Source: Protea cynaroides
Lineage: Eukaryota; Streptophyta; Magnoliopsida; Proteales; Proteaceae
Reading direction: 5' to 3'
DNA: 64,000 nucleotides
Assembly: GCA_028583415.1 (NCBI GenBank)
Contig: CM053270.1
Location: 48,438,663 to 48,502,662 of the forward strand
This document shows positions 10,833 to 22,300 of this stretch, in pieces; positions within the stretch are counted from its first letter, which is position 1; each line of letters starts with the position of its first letter. Under the pieces are notes generated by a model, which saw only the letters and a list, made by a program, of their open reading frames with translations, made no database searches and had not been told where the DNA came from. The position numbers and the translations under genes are program-made.

Positions 10833-13012
10833 TATAAGACCCGCACTCCATAAACTCTGTCTAACATGGGTTATCATGTCGTGATAGGTCTCCTCATCAT
10901 AACCAGGTCGATGAGATGATCGGATGATGAAGCCACGCATCAAGGTACAAAAAACTGACAACTTTTTATTTGTCCTATCTGATTGGTTGAGCTTGTTTGG
11001 TCTTGTAGGTAATGTCACCGGTCAGTGCCACCGGATAATCTAGTTTCCATTATGTGAATGGAATTAGTGGGACCCACTATTCTACTCTTGCATGGAAACC
11101 TTTCCATACAAGAGTTCTAACTAATAAAGACACTCTCCATATATAAAAGCCCTACTTTTCCATTCCCTCTCACTCTCCAACTAACCAAAAACCCTAAAAC
11201 TAAGAAGTAGATCTGAGAGATGAGCTATGGAGAAGAAGGACTCACTGTCGGTTTCCAGCAACATAGTCAATAAAACCAATGGTAAGTTTCTAACCATTGT
11301 ACATAGATTAGGATGTGTATAAAATTTGGATCATAGCCATCAACACTGATCCCAATACGATAAGGATCATATCGTTCGAATGGTTTACAAGGATCTATTA
11401 ACAAAAACTTGGTAATGAACTAGGGTTACAGTAGAAGACCTAACCCTAATATGTCTTCAACCATAGAATGATGTAGAATGAACCCTAGAACGAGTCTAGA
11501 GAATGGCTGCAAGAAAAGACAAACTGAGAACCAACCTAGACAATGTTTGGTGTGTTCTCTAATGGGACAATAGGTCACACCGGTGAGTTGATCGGTGGGA
11601 CAGGGACATATTGTCCCACCGCTAATGCCACTGGTCACTTTCGAGAAGTCCAAAAAAATTGACTGGTGGGATGTCCAGCGTGGCTACTGTTAGACCAGAT
11701 AGTGCTATCAGACAATCTCTGGAAAGACTTATGCCACTCCAGACAGTGAATCTAAAGAAAGGAAATTTTTTAGAATTTAACCTAACTAAATCCTAATGAT
11801 TGTTTAGGACCTATAAGCAAGTAAGGTTAGTCTCGACAACTCAGAGAGTATCAAACATTACTCAACAGGTGAGAGACAAGACCCCAAACTAATTGGTTAA
11901 TAATCAAACTACTTTGTGTATTGTTGATATGCTATGTACTGTGCATATAATATGTCATCCCATAATTGCTATTTACTATTCATATATTCTATTACTTCAA
12001 TTGCTATGAGTCTGTATTGAGCATGTGTTTGTTTGATTGGTGTGTTGGGTAGAAAGAGGTTGGAGCCTTAGACCATTCATTACACTGACATCGTTGTATC
12101 GACATCTACCTTAGCGTACTTGGTATGAGACAAGGTATTAGGGAGGGTGCTGGTGGTGTTGGCCATAGCCTTACCATCATGATCTAGCTCTATCTCCATT
12201 CCGTATTGAAGGGTGTTGGGGTAGGGCCATGGATACGTTGTGATGACATCTAGGATTGGTTAGTGACTGACCCTAGTTTGTAAGCCATCGCCAGTAGGGG
12301 TGTACGTACTAGTACGGGGTAGAGTATCAGGGGGGTGCTAATGGTTTGGTTTAGCCTACTATTAGGCTGTAGCTCTATCTCTATCTTGTAGCGAGTGTTG
12401 TGGGATGAAGACTATTTTGGTTGGTGCTTGACCTTTGAGTATGCTCACAGTCTAGTGTATGGAGGTGTGGTTGTAGCCTATCCTTACCATAGCATACCGT
12501 AAACTTACGAGACCCAATGATTGAATGTTATCTCGTGCATATTGCATGCTACATGTTTTGTTTCTCACTGAGCTAAGTTGTAAGCTCACCCCAGGAATTC
12601 ATTTTCTTTTTAGTTGATGATGTAGGTATTACCGTCGAAGAATACGTTAATGTGTCTTCTTATGGATGAATGGCAGCTCTTGATGTGTAATTGGTGGAAA
12701 ACGAGCATGATTCATCATGCGAGTGCCACTATCGTATTTATCTTTAGGTTACATGTTATTTTGTATGGGTTTATAAACTCGTAATCAAATATTTCTATTT
12801 ACGTTTTGGTTATTGAGATAATTGGATATTATTTAATTATCATTTAGATTCTATGTTCATTAATAAAGACTTCCGTTGTTATTTATATTTTTTTGATTAT
12901 TGGTTATATATGTGGTTTGAATGTTGGCACGATTCTTTATGATCCTGGTTTGAGCCGTGGTTTGTTAACTGTTCAATCACACTTCTAGTTCGACCAGAAT
13001 TGGGGTGTGACA
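10833..13012 (+). mobile_element. 3' LTR of TekA
   Basis: Starts TATAAGACCCGCACTCC (TG to TA) after a TTTTTGGGGGAGAGT polypurine tract and ends TTGGGGTGTGACA. TATATAAAAG box at 11140-11149; splice-donor-like ATG/GTAAGT at 11282. CCGGT-type motif clusters at 11015-11045 and 11578-11760. The right flank CAGTC would be the target duplication, but its partner is outside the window. Confidence 0.85.
12614..12747 (+). pseudogene. LTR-embedded conserved exon, TekA 3' LTR copy (two stops)
   Basis: After acceptor TTTTTAG at 12607-12613, 134 nt to TAG. It aligns with the 5' LTR copy but carries TGA and TAA in place of CGA and CAA codons, both C-to-T changes. Length, frame and the SCEC Cys motif are kept. 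Confidence 0.5.
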
Positions 13013-13127
13013 CAGTCATTGCTTCAACAGTTTGTAAATTCCCCCGCCGAATGGTTTTAGTAGAAACGGCAATAGTGGGGAGGCCCAATTTCTGCTCAGA
13101 ACTTTCTTGAGGGGGAGAAGAAGACAT
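13013..13127 (-). pseudogene. Truncated ORF start cut off by the TekA 3' LTR
   Basis: On the minus strand an ATG at 13127-13125 opens 38 codons (MSSSPPQESSEQKLGLP, then TKTIRRGNLQ) that run straight into the LTR boundary. Upstream is a TATA-like CTTATAAAAAGAC (about 13281-13292) and a 150-bp leader with a donor-like AGTAAGTTTT. It looks like the 5' end of a gene, or of another retroelement, broken by the TekA insertion. The product is not recognised. Confidence 0.4.
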
Positions 13128-13299
13128 GATGAAATGTAAAGCATAAGAGGAGAAAACTTACTATTCTTTCTTTTGACTGTGGAAATTCACAAGTTCTTGA
13201 GTTGTAGAGTTTGTTCTTTGTAGCAAAAAGAAGTAGAAAACAAACCTTCCCAATGAAGAGACCTTTGGATTAAACTTGTCTTTTTATAAGTTTCGAAGA

Positions 13300-13840
13300 A
13301 TGCCTCTTAGATTCAAAAATGTTTGGAATCCAAGGGCAATCACGAAAGGCTGTTAAATCAGGCTTGGGAACCCACACTTTTTCAAATTCGTGTTTTGGGC
13401 AACTTCAAAAGGGTGTCAATCATTGGCCACAGGTACAAAGTACCTTGAGCTCTCGACGATTCGCTAAATAGTCTTAAAAATTTAAGTGTCACCTTATTCC
13501 CTACAAATGTGCATTTTGTAATGAGGAAGGGATCCTACTTTATACATGGTGTCACCCCACGACTCAATGGATCCCTATAGCATTTAATTCAGGCCTGCAC
13601 GTCCCATGAATTTAGAATTCATGCCTTGCAAAGAAGTTCGAAAAGACAACTGTCGTTTCGGTATTCAAGGAAAGAGGCAGTTGTGCGGCTACCGACTTGA
13701 AATAAAATCTCAACTCTAATGAAGCATTGAAGATGACTTGCAAGTAATTATTGAAGTTTGCTAAAGAAGCATCAAGAATTCAACTCGGTATTATGGTTGC
13801 TTCATTACATTTTGCAAATATGAAGAAGCAAGGGCAACTA
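13300..13840. other. Non-coding stretch upstream of the truncated ORF
   Basis: No coding frame or clear repeat seen. It may hold the promoter of the minus-strand fragment at 13013-13127, since the TATA-like box lies at its edge. Confidence 0.3.
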
Positions 13841-14345
13841 TTAATACCATATTGCATCAATTAATGATGGAGCGACACGTGTCCCTGGAATTTGGGGCAT
13901 CAATATTACTACACGTGTCATACACGTGGCTTGAGATAATTCAAATAAGCAGTTTCCCATTCTGGTGGGATGCCCTTGCATAATCGGAGCACATAACCCA
14001 AACTCAGCAGACCTGTATGCCAACAACTATCTTCATGAAAATCATAGGATCTTCATCCAATGATAAACTACCAAAGACATAGTTTTCAACCATCCACTAA
14101 TTCAGGTATTTTGGACCACCCCAGTCAGTTGAGCACTTCTATAAATACTCACAATCACAAAGGTAAAAGGACGGACAATTTTTCATCTACACTTACACTC
14201 AAACCTTACCCCACTCTCAAAGAAGTGTTTCCTTTAATTTACTTCATACTGCTTGTTTTGATAACTGACTTAATCATCGGAATGGCCACCGGATTACCCA
14301 ATCCACCTCTCTGTGAGATTTCCTGTTGTTTTCAGGTTTAGACCT
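13840..14345 (+). mobile_element. Decayed LTR-like end 1 (Tat-style 3' terminus)
   Basis: Contains CACGTGTC boxes, a TATA box (CTATAAATACTC, about 14140) and a terminal segment ACTGACTTAATCATCGGA followed by GGCCACCGG and a pyrimidine-rich run to TTTTCAGG. This arrangement, and its near-copy at 15125-15210, is like the 3' end of many plant gypsy LTRs. Left boundary uncertain. Confidence 0.35.
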
Positions 14346-14497
14346 TGAACTCGGCTATAATCATGATAAGTCAGTAGTAACGTGGCCAACTTGGCCAACA
14401 AGGCCTACAAGTCAGCTCGACCAATTTTCAGCATCAACATCATTGATGCACATAATTTGCAAAAATTCCATTCGGAAAGGGGCTGAAAGGGAGTCTC

Positions 14498-14498
<1 letters not shown>

Positions 14499-14528
<30 letters not shown>
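14499..14528. repeat. (TG)n microsatellite
   Basis: Fifteen uninterrupted TG dinucleotides. Confidence 0.9.
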
Positions 14529-14529
<1 letters not shown>

Positions 14530-14539
14530 CCATGCTAAA

Positions 14540-15215
14540 ATTGATCAATCAGAATGCAATACGTGTCTCCACTCGGATTAAGTATCTCTATGGACACATG
14601 TCTTTATCTCATCGACCATAAAAGGCACCCCTCCTCACATTCGATCGGTTACAAACGTGCCTGAAATAATTACATTTAGATAAGTGGTAACTAACCCATT
14701 TAAAGTTGGTTAGTTACACGTGTCAGCCACCAGAGGCAACCTAAAGTGGAATTAAGTACTTTTTAAAAGAGTCCTAAGGCGGTTATGATGAACTCAGCCC
14801 TTGGATCTGCATTAGACAGTCGAAAAGCTCTCCTGCATACGGACGACCCCCTTTCTCAGGATCGAAACCGTTAGTAGTGGGCAAAGACTCCTGCTCAGCA
14901 ACGACAACTCCCCAAGGATCTCGGTTGAAGTCCTGAGACCTACGTAACTGCAAGGAGACATCCCTAGATCCAAGGCCACTCCAAGCCTTTATAAGTACCC
15001 CCAACATTGAAGATAAACAGATTGAATTTTTGCCTTACTTTCATACTATAGTAATTACTACTACCCCTTCTCTACCTTGAACTCGGCTATTTCTATTCCT
15101 GAGTTCATCTGCTTATCACCTTGAGCTGACTTAGGCATCAGAGTGGCTACTGGGTTATCTAGCCTGCCCCTCTTCTGTCTGTGTGCTTTTTGTGACAGGT
15201 GTCACAATTAGGAGC
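14540..15215 (+). mobile_element. Decayed LTR-like end 2 (homologous terminus)
   Basis: Repeats the plan of the preceding unit: ACGTGTC boxes, TATA box CTTTATAAGTACCC near 14985, GAACTCGGCTAT, then AGCTGACTTAGGCATCAGAG with GGCTACTGGG and a pyrimidine-rich run to GTGACAGG. The two termini are diverged relatives of each other, so this may be two LTRs of one old element with its inside lost, or two separate fragments. Confidence 0.35.
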
Positions 15216-15804
15216 CCAGACCAATTTCAGGTGATAATGTGAAGAGGAAGTACATGCTATCGGCATGTATTTCTCCTTCTCTCTTCCGTGAAATCTAGAC
15301 CATTTTCTTTCTCTTCTCCCTCTCCTCCAAGTGATTGGCTATCAATTCTTCTTATACTCACATTTTCCCGCTAAGATGTAATATTCCAATATACCCCACT
15401 AGCTTATGGATCCCTCTCCCACAAAAAAAACCACATGCTCTTTTACAAAATCCTTATCTTTCAAGCTTGTCACTCCTAAAGTTAAATAACACTTGCTTTT
15501 CATGTTGCAAAATGAAGTCTCAGCATTGATTCTTAAGTCAAGAAAGAGTAAGGACATAGTCCAATGTAGGATCGGAAAAATCTAATACGTGGAGGCCTGT
15601 GTTGAAATTACCCCACATTGCAAAACTTTGGAACCTTGGATGACCTTAGGTATTATTTGGGTTTATCCGATTTATAGTTTAAGATTTTTCGAAATCGGGT
15701 ACTTCAACATAATAACAAAGTCATGAACCCCATTATGTCAATTATACATTAATACATGACTACACAAAAGGTCGCACAGGCTATATTACAAAAACACTCG
15801 AGAC
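15216..15804. other. 3' flank of the monooxygenase gene
   Basis: AT-rich, no convincing coding frame. A small ATGC/GCAT hairpin (ACATGCTATCGGCATGT) lies near 15251-15267. It should include the 3' UTR of the minus-strand gene that ends at 15805. Confidence 0.4.
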
Positions 15805-16376
15805 TTAAAGGTGGCCACAATTATAACGGGTGTGGTGTGCAATGGTTGTGAAGAGGGTGAAAAGAATGATGAAACTCATGAACTTGGTGACCGAAGACTT
15901 GGTTTGCAAGAGTGTCCCAATGAGATAAGTCTGTGTAGACAACCTCAGAATCCTCATCCTTCGTTCTTTAACATATCGATCAATTGCCTTCTCAATTCTC
16001 TTCGACTTTGCCTTTTCTTCATCTTCTTCTTTTACACCTTCCTTCCACTTTGAGCTATCTTTGCCACTTCTTTCTGTGTTCATGACCATCTCTTGTGCCA
16101 AGCATCTCGCAAGCACAACTGCATCCTCAAGTGCAGCAGCACCACCTTGTCCGATGAATGGGCCCATGACGTGCATGGCATCTCCAGCCACCGTGACGGT
16201 TCCTTTCCTGAATTTTTCTAATAGTATGTCCCATGGTGCTCGGTGCCTCAAGCTAATGAGTGTTAGTGAGTCAAGGTCACACTTCTTTATTGCTTCTGAC
16301 ATTTCATCTGGAAAATCCTTGATTAATTCTATAGTTGAATCTCTAAGCAGCTTTGATTCTTTTAAAACAGTTGCAT
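15805..16376 (-). CDS. Monooxygenase exon 6 (C-terminal)
   Basis: Acceptor CTAAACAG, 572 nt to TAA at 15807-15805. Contains RHRAPWD, the GDA-x-H-x-MGP-x-x-GQGG FAD-binding signature, a charged Lys/Glu-rich loop, and a hydrophobic FIILFTLFTTIA segment near the end. Confidence 0.88.
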
Positions 16377-19300
16377 CTGTTTAGAAATTAATCATGATAT
16401 TAAAATATGTTATTAAGTGAAATTAAGAATTCCAATAAACTAAAACCATAAAGGCGTGGGGTTCTATGAAATCAAGAAAGGGAAAGACTTGAAAACAAGT
16501 TGTTTAGGGAAATCAATGAAACGAACGGATCCGCATCTTGGTTCTGGGGGCATTAGCACCGCCGTGGCCGTCCGTGGTTCTCGAATCCGAGACCCACGTC
16601 CGCCGCACCCGGCGACAAGCCGAGCCGGCGGGGTTGTCGGCTCAGACGTGGGTCTCAGATTCAACCGAGAGTCACGTGACAGCCATTCGAGATGGGTTGC
16701 CGCGTCCTCCCAAAATCACTGGGAGGAGACGATGTGCATCCCGAAACAAACAAAGTAAAATATTGAAAGACGGGGTGTTTGGAGAAATCAAGAAAAATAA
16801 AATGACATGAAAATCCGTTGTCTGGTGAAATCAAGAATTCTATGAAAAGTAAAGCTTTGAAGACGAAATGTTCAATGAAATTTCGAAAGAGAAATATTTA
16901 GAAAACACGTTTGGAAAATACTAAAACCTTGGTTGAAACAAATACTAATACTTTTTGTGTTACCTTGAGGAGTTGGTGGTCGACCCACAAACCAAAAAAT
17001 AAGGTTCTCATTGATTGGTATTCTTCCCGCCCGAATACCGTCTCCCCTAAATCGTAAAAATTCGTTGTCAAACCCATGCCCCTCGGGGTAATTTGTGAAA
17101 CCTATCACCATACGGATATTAAAAAGCCTTGTAGGTTTCAGATCTAACCAATCACCAACCACAGAATGAACTCCATCACATCCTATAACCACCTGTGTGA
17201 ATGTGAATCACCCGTTAGTCTTCATGCCTAAGCAACCAAAGAGAGAGACAGAAATGAGAATATCAAGGGGTTCAACTGGGCCAAGCTGGGCCTATGTTTT
17301 TCAAGTGTTCATCCCAACCATGGCCTCGCTCCAGATCAGGCCAGAATATCTCCGCTTAGGCTTGGCCATGTTTATATCATTTTCAAATTATGATTTAACC
17401 ACAAATTGAATGAATAACTATAATATAATGTAATATGTTTAATATTAAAAACTATTGTGTATATTAAATGTAAAATCATGATACTTAATCCATAGCTCTT
17501 ATATGTATATATATAGGCCAATGCCAGGGGGTGCTGGATCAAGCTCAACACAAAGCTTCTACCCAATGTTTGGTCCAGCCTCGTCTAACCCAAATCTAGA
17601 AATCCCAAACCTAACCCACCCATGGGCTAGAAAACCAAACCGGGAGGGGGCCTTGCCAGTTACAAACTTGCGCTCTTAGATGAGACATTCCATTCACCAT
17701 TGCCCACTGGGCATAAAAAAACGAAGGTAGATTTTTTATTTGGCAAATTATGGTAGAATATATTATTTCGGGGGAAAATTTCACGTACTATCCAAATAGT
17801 TTGTGAATCATCACCTACCACCCATAGGTTTCTGACATCATCAACTACCACCCAAATTTTTATAACATTTAATATAGAGACCCAATCCGTTAAGACATTT
17901 CCTTTAGGTGCTGATGTCAGCTCTCATCTATTTTTTGATAGACAATAATGCCTTTATTGAATCGAATAATCATCTCTTGACAAAAGCAATCGTAGATTGA
18001 TCTCTGCAGTACTCCACCGATGTGAGATCGAGAAAGAACGAGGACCAGGTTAAGATCAGGAGCATGAAGCCTGCTCTCGAGATATTTGGAGAAGATGTCA
18101 TCGTCCATGATGACTGATCTTATTCCTTTGCAGGTGGCAGTCGGTGATGGAGAAATCAGGGACGGATTCGCCGGGGATGGAGGTGGAGCAGGGAGAAATC
18201 TGTCATTCCCTTTTTCTTATTGGTTTTTGCCTGATTTATTGTTGGTTCTAATGGAGTCCACGGCTCCAAAGGATGACGGGAAGATGAAGACGAAGACGAA
18301 GCTGTCTGCTGCAAATCGCAAGAGTAGAAGGAACTCTTGGCTTTGTCTGGAATGGATATTCAGATTATTGCTTCTTTTCGCTACCAACAACCCACCAAAA
18401 CCTAGTTGAACATCAACCTCCCTAGTCTTGAAATTCCCCAAAAGAAATCAAGAGCTTAATCCACCATTAATGGATATGTTTCCTTTTCTTATTTGATGCA
18501 AAAAGTTTCATGTTATTGGTCCTGTACCAGCCCTTCGAAAACCTCTATCAAGAACCCATAGCAGCAGCCCTTGTCATCCCGCCTCCCCCTTTCGGTCAAC
18601 GAGATCAAAATTCAGTAGCAAAACTTACATAGGCAGAAGTGCAGAACATAGATCGAATAGGACTCGGCTCATCTCAAGTTTGGAATAAAATTGAGATTTA
18701 CCAGTGTCGGCTGGATGCCCGACACCTGTCACTCCGCCCGATCCAATGGTATGAGAGTTATTGAGTTATTTTGTAATTTTTTTTTTATTTTTTCGTACAA
18801 TTACTCTCATAACGATGGATCGGGCAGAGGGAGAGGTGTCGGCCATCCAGCCGACACTGGCTCGGCTCAAGTTCATTCCCAACTTGAGACGTGCCAAATC
18901 CGATCGAAGAAGCCTATGACAAGAATCCCAAGTCCCAAATCTGAAGTGGTCTTTTTCATTGAATTTGCTTCAAAAAGTCCCAGTTGTACTGTAATAACTA
19001 TATTTCAAGATAAGTTTTTGGTATGTCCCCACACGGTTTTCGAACCACTGAAACTAAAACAAAGATGATCCCAAGTCCCAATCCCAGTTGTTCATCTCTG
19101 TTTTAATGTACCACTCCCTCATCAGTGTTCTTTTCTGATAGCCTGCTTTGGGCATTCATGAATTAAGATAGAAGCGCCATAGTTCCATACAAAGTACCAT
19201 CCGTCTAGGGATCGGCAATCGAGTTTGTCATTTTCAAAAGCATCGGTCATGGAATCTAGAGCAAAGCTTTGTTAATGGCATGAGTCATTGGCCTATATAA

Positions 19301-22300
19301 AACGAATTTGGAGGGGAACAAAGAATGTGAATTTGTTAAAAGAGAGGTGTTATCTTAGAGATTGTACAGGTGTTTTTCAATCAGAGCTACTTTTCGAGAA
19401 AACGGATTAAAATAAGAAGGGTATAAATGTCTAGAAAAAAATTTAACTCTCTTCCATCAGTTAGTGGGGTGTGGTTTCTGAAACCAATGGGCAGTAGGTG
19501 ATGTTTTGTAAACTATTTAGGTAGTACGTAAAATTTTCCCATTATTTCGGTCATCATACTTTACTGGCACCCATAGGCGACTTCTACACTATTAGGAGAG
19601 AGAAGGGATGGAGGGGAAGGCGCGGGGGGAGGGGAAAGGGTGCCTTTTGAAGGGACAAAATGTAATAGGAGTCAAATCCATGACCTTCTGAGGGTTTGGA
19701 CTCAGTCTAAGGGAGTCAATTTTGAACCGGAACCGATAAACCAAATCGAAACCAGCCAATCAAAAACTAAATCAAACCAAATCATAGATAATCGGTTCAG
19801 TTTTGGTTTTAAAGACTAAGGCTGTGTTTGGTATCATTTTTATTTTTATTTTTCTGACGAGTTTTTACTTTTGTAGGTGTTTGGTATTGTTTCTAGTTGC
19901 TATTTATTGTCAGAAAAATAGAAAGAGACTCAATTTCAAAAAGTGGTCTCAACTTCTTTTTGATTTTTGCCAAAAAGCATTTTTGAGTGTGTTTTTGCGC
20001 AAGTTTTAAATTGCACATGTTTTTCATCTCCAACGGGTCTAAAAAACGGGGGTAAAATAGTTTATTGCTTGTAACGGATAGAAGGGGTAGTCTATAAAGA
20101 GGGAAACAGTGTGACGTTAGGCTCTCACCGAATTCTTGCCAATCTCTCTCTGAGAAAACACTTCAAAACATCTCTGCAAAGCGTACATCTCTCTCTTTGC
20201 AAAGCGTGCATCTCTCTCTGCAAAGCATCTGTTGCACTTTGAATTGTCATTGTCGGCAACTCGGACCAAGTCTGATGAGGGAGATTGATACTGGTTGTAG
20301 TCTTGTGGTTCGTCATGCAATGAAAGAAAGAATCAGAAGAGAGAGAAAGAGGAGAGAGAATCAGAAGAGAGAGAAAGAGGAGAGAGAAAGAGAAGAGAGA
20401 AAGTGGGACCCACCAAGGCAGCCAGCCTGGCCGAGGGCCAAGGTAGCCAGCCAGCAGGCCAGCCGCATGGCACCACAGCAAGGCAGGCCACGCAGGCCAG
20501 CCCGCATGGCACCACAGCAAGGCAGGCCCAGTAGGCCAGCCCGCATGGCACCATCGCATGCCATGCCGCTGCATGGCACAGCCCGCAAGGCCCGTGCGCG
20601 CGCGCTGGCCCCTTCTCTCGCATGCCGCGCCCCTCCCCACCAAGTGTTAGACGATTTTCCAGGAGAGAGAAAACCTCTCTGGAAAATCGACTCTGTAGAA
20701 AGGTTAACAAAAATGCAAAAGTTACAGAGGCCATTGTCAGATTTCCCAGGGGCAATGTGGTCTTTTTACTAATGAGAATATCTCAAATCGGCGGTCCAGA
20801 TGAAACTATGAAGGGTTGATGCTTATTGAACAGTCCAGATGGAGGCGGGATCGTGTGTATATGCATCAGATGCGTCAGATTCTCCCGCGAGTATTCTGAT
20901 TCGTCCGAGGCAGTATAATAGGATGCGCCGCAAATCATAGAGATTTCTCTCGATTCCATGTAGCGCGTGTTTGGTGCGACAGCGGAAGAGATGTCGATCT
21001 TGCACATCTCGTAATCTCCGAATTTTTGGAAGCGGGATTATTCAGATCCAAGGGATCCTGTTAGATCCCGCCTTTTTGACCTTGATCTGACGGTCAATTG
21101 AGTTGATTCCCTCCTCAGCCAATCAGAACGCGACACCCAGGCGGCGCGGCACGGCTACGGTGCTTCACATGTGCATCAAATGAGACTCGAAGATTCCTTT
21201 TTAAATTTTCTTATTGGCCGAACTTGTTTTCTTCATAAGTTGATCATCCGGAGGCCAAATCCGACGATCCAAATTGCACCGAGCTAGGTTTTTCATTCTC
21301 TTTCTATTGAGAATGGTTAGAAAAGCCGTTGGCCGCGTGAAACAGAGGCAGAGAGGCGTTTTTGAAGAAAAAAGCTTTATTTTCTTGTTTTTGATGATTT
21401 CTGGCTTGGGGAATTGAAAACAATCACTCATCCTCTCTTTTTGTGCCGATGTTGATGCACTGTTGTGACTTTTGAATGATGGTGAAGCTTATTTGCATAT
21501 GGCTCGTGATTGGTTGATTATCAGAAGAGAAGGAGTACTACATATGATTTCAGATGCCAGAAAACATCAGTTGTGAGATTTTCTCCACTCTCTTATTATT
21601 TACTGGATTAATGTATTGTATGCTGGAGTAGGTTAAGAAAGTTGAATGCCTACGTTGTATGGGAGATTATTGTATGCTAGCTTAGGCAAAAAGATTATTG
21701 AAAGTCGTGCTAGTTTGGGATTTAATTGTAGGGCATCTCTATAAGCCCCAAAATCTATCTGTTTTGATTTGTGTTCAGTGGGTGCTGGACACTGGCTGAA
21801 ATAGCCTGAACCTTGGCAGTGTTTGCCCTCTCAGTTTTATGCTGAGAAAATTTAAGGTGATTATCCTTGTCCTGTAAAGGGTTGAAAGTTGAGTATTGAG
21901 TAAATACGAAGCCCATCGGGCATTACTCCGTGGATTAGCCATCACTCACTGTGGTGGTGAACCACGTAACTCCTCTGTGTTGTGGAATGTTTTGATTATA
22001 TATTTTGTGAAGTGCGTGGAATGAACTGTAGGATGGGTGTGTAAATCCGGTAGACCTGGCCACTGAGTGGTTACGAGATAGATTTGCATACGATTGTGTG
22101 TGAGACAGTCTGGCTCATCATCAACACTTGGCAGTAAGAAAACAATTAAAAGGGAAGAGTTTTTCACACTGATTCACCCCCCTCTCAGTGTCATTCAAGG
22201 TCCATCAGCATCTCCCTCTCTGCAAAGCATCTCTCAAATTCAAAGCAGCTCCCATCTTCTCTCTGTATTCAAAATGTAAGTACTCTCTCTCTCTCTCTCT

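Larger units (their letters stand above)
2388..13012 (+). mobile_element. TekA: decayed Tekay/Del-like Ty3/gypsy element
   Basis: Order: partial 5' LTR (2388-3279), tRNA-Met primer-binding site, antisense gene, gag, pol, polypurine tract at about 10818-10832, 3' LTR (10833-13012). The left part of its 5' LTR lies beyond TekA0, outside the window, so the target duplication cannot be checked; the right flank starts CAGTC. Frames carry many stops and frameshifts and RNase H/integrase is interrupted by a LINE fragment, so it is the oldest Tek copy with internal sequence here. Confidence 0.85.
17762..19550. mobile_element. Non-autonomous MULE-like element with 10-bp target duplication
   Basis: Element 17772-19540. 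Its ends form an inverted repeat starting GGGAAAATTT(C/T)ACGTACTA and extending about 65 bp with scattered mismatches. It is bracketed by a perfect 10-bp duplication ATTATTTCGG at 17762-17771 and 19541-19550. A 9-11 bp duplication with long terminal inverted repeats is the signature of Mutator-like elements. No transposase is visible; the inside holds a gene-like fragment (18086-18410) and a foldback MITE (18701-18860). It lies in intron 4 of the monooxygenase. Confidence 0.8.
20225..22212. mobile_element. Solo LTR (copia-like) nested in the TIR element
   Basis: Segment 20230-22207 starts TGTTGCACTTTG and ends GGTCCATCA, with the 5-bp duplication GCATC on both sides (20225-20229, 22208-22212). 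The flanks CTCTGCAAAGCATC/TCCC rejoin cleanly. Near its end are CCGTGGATTAGCC, AACCACGTAACTCC and GATTCACCCCCCTCTCAG, phrases typical of plant Ty1/copia LTRs, including the long-LTR SIRE type. No internal region remains, so it arose by LTR-LTR recombination. Confidence 0.7.

Noticed and set aside
15335..15529. 64-codon frame downstream of the monooxygenase
   Set aside because: No codon pattern, homology or promoter; AT-rich flank by chance.
16536..16740. rDNA or organelle insertion
   Set aside because: No stretch that I recognise from rRNA, tRNA or organelle genes; left as a foldback of unknown origin.
16456..16810. Possible small genes in the GC-rich block of intron 5
   Set aside because: Frames are open on both strands only because the block is GC-rich and stop-poor; no motif and no splice logic with the host gene.
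20197..20772. Long Arg/Pro/Ala-rich frames on both strands
   Set aside because: They fall on the GA-rich and 39-bp GC-rich tandem repeats of the solo LTR; repeat translation explains them, and no domain is visible.
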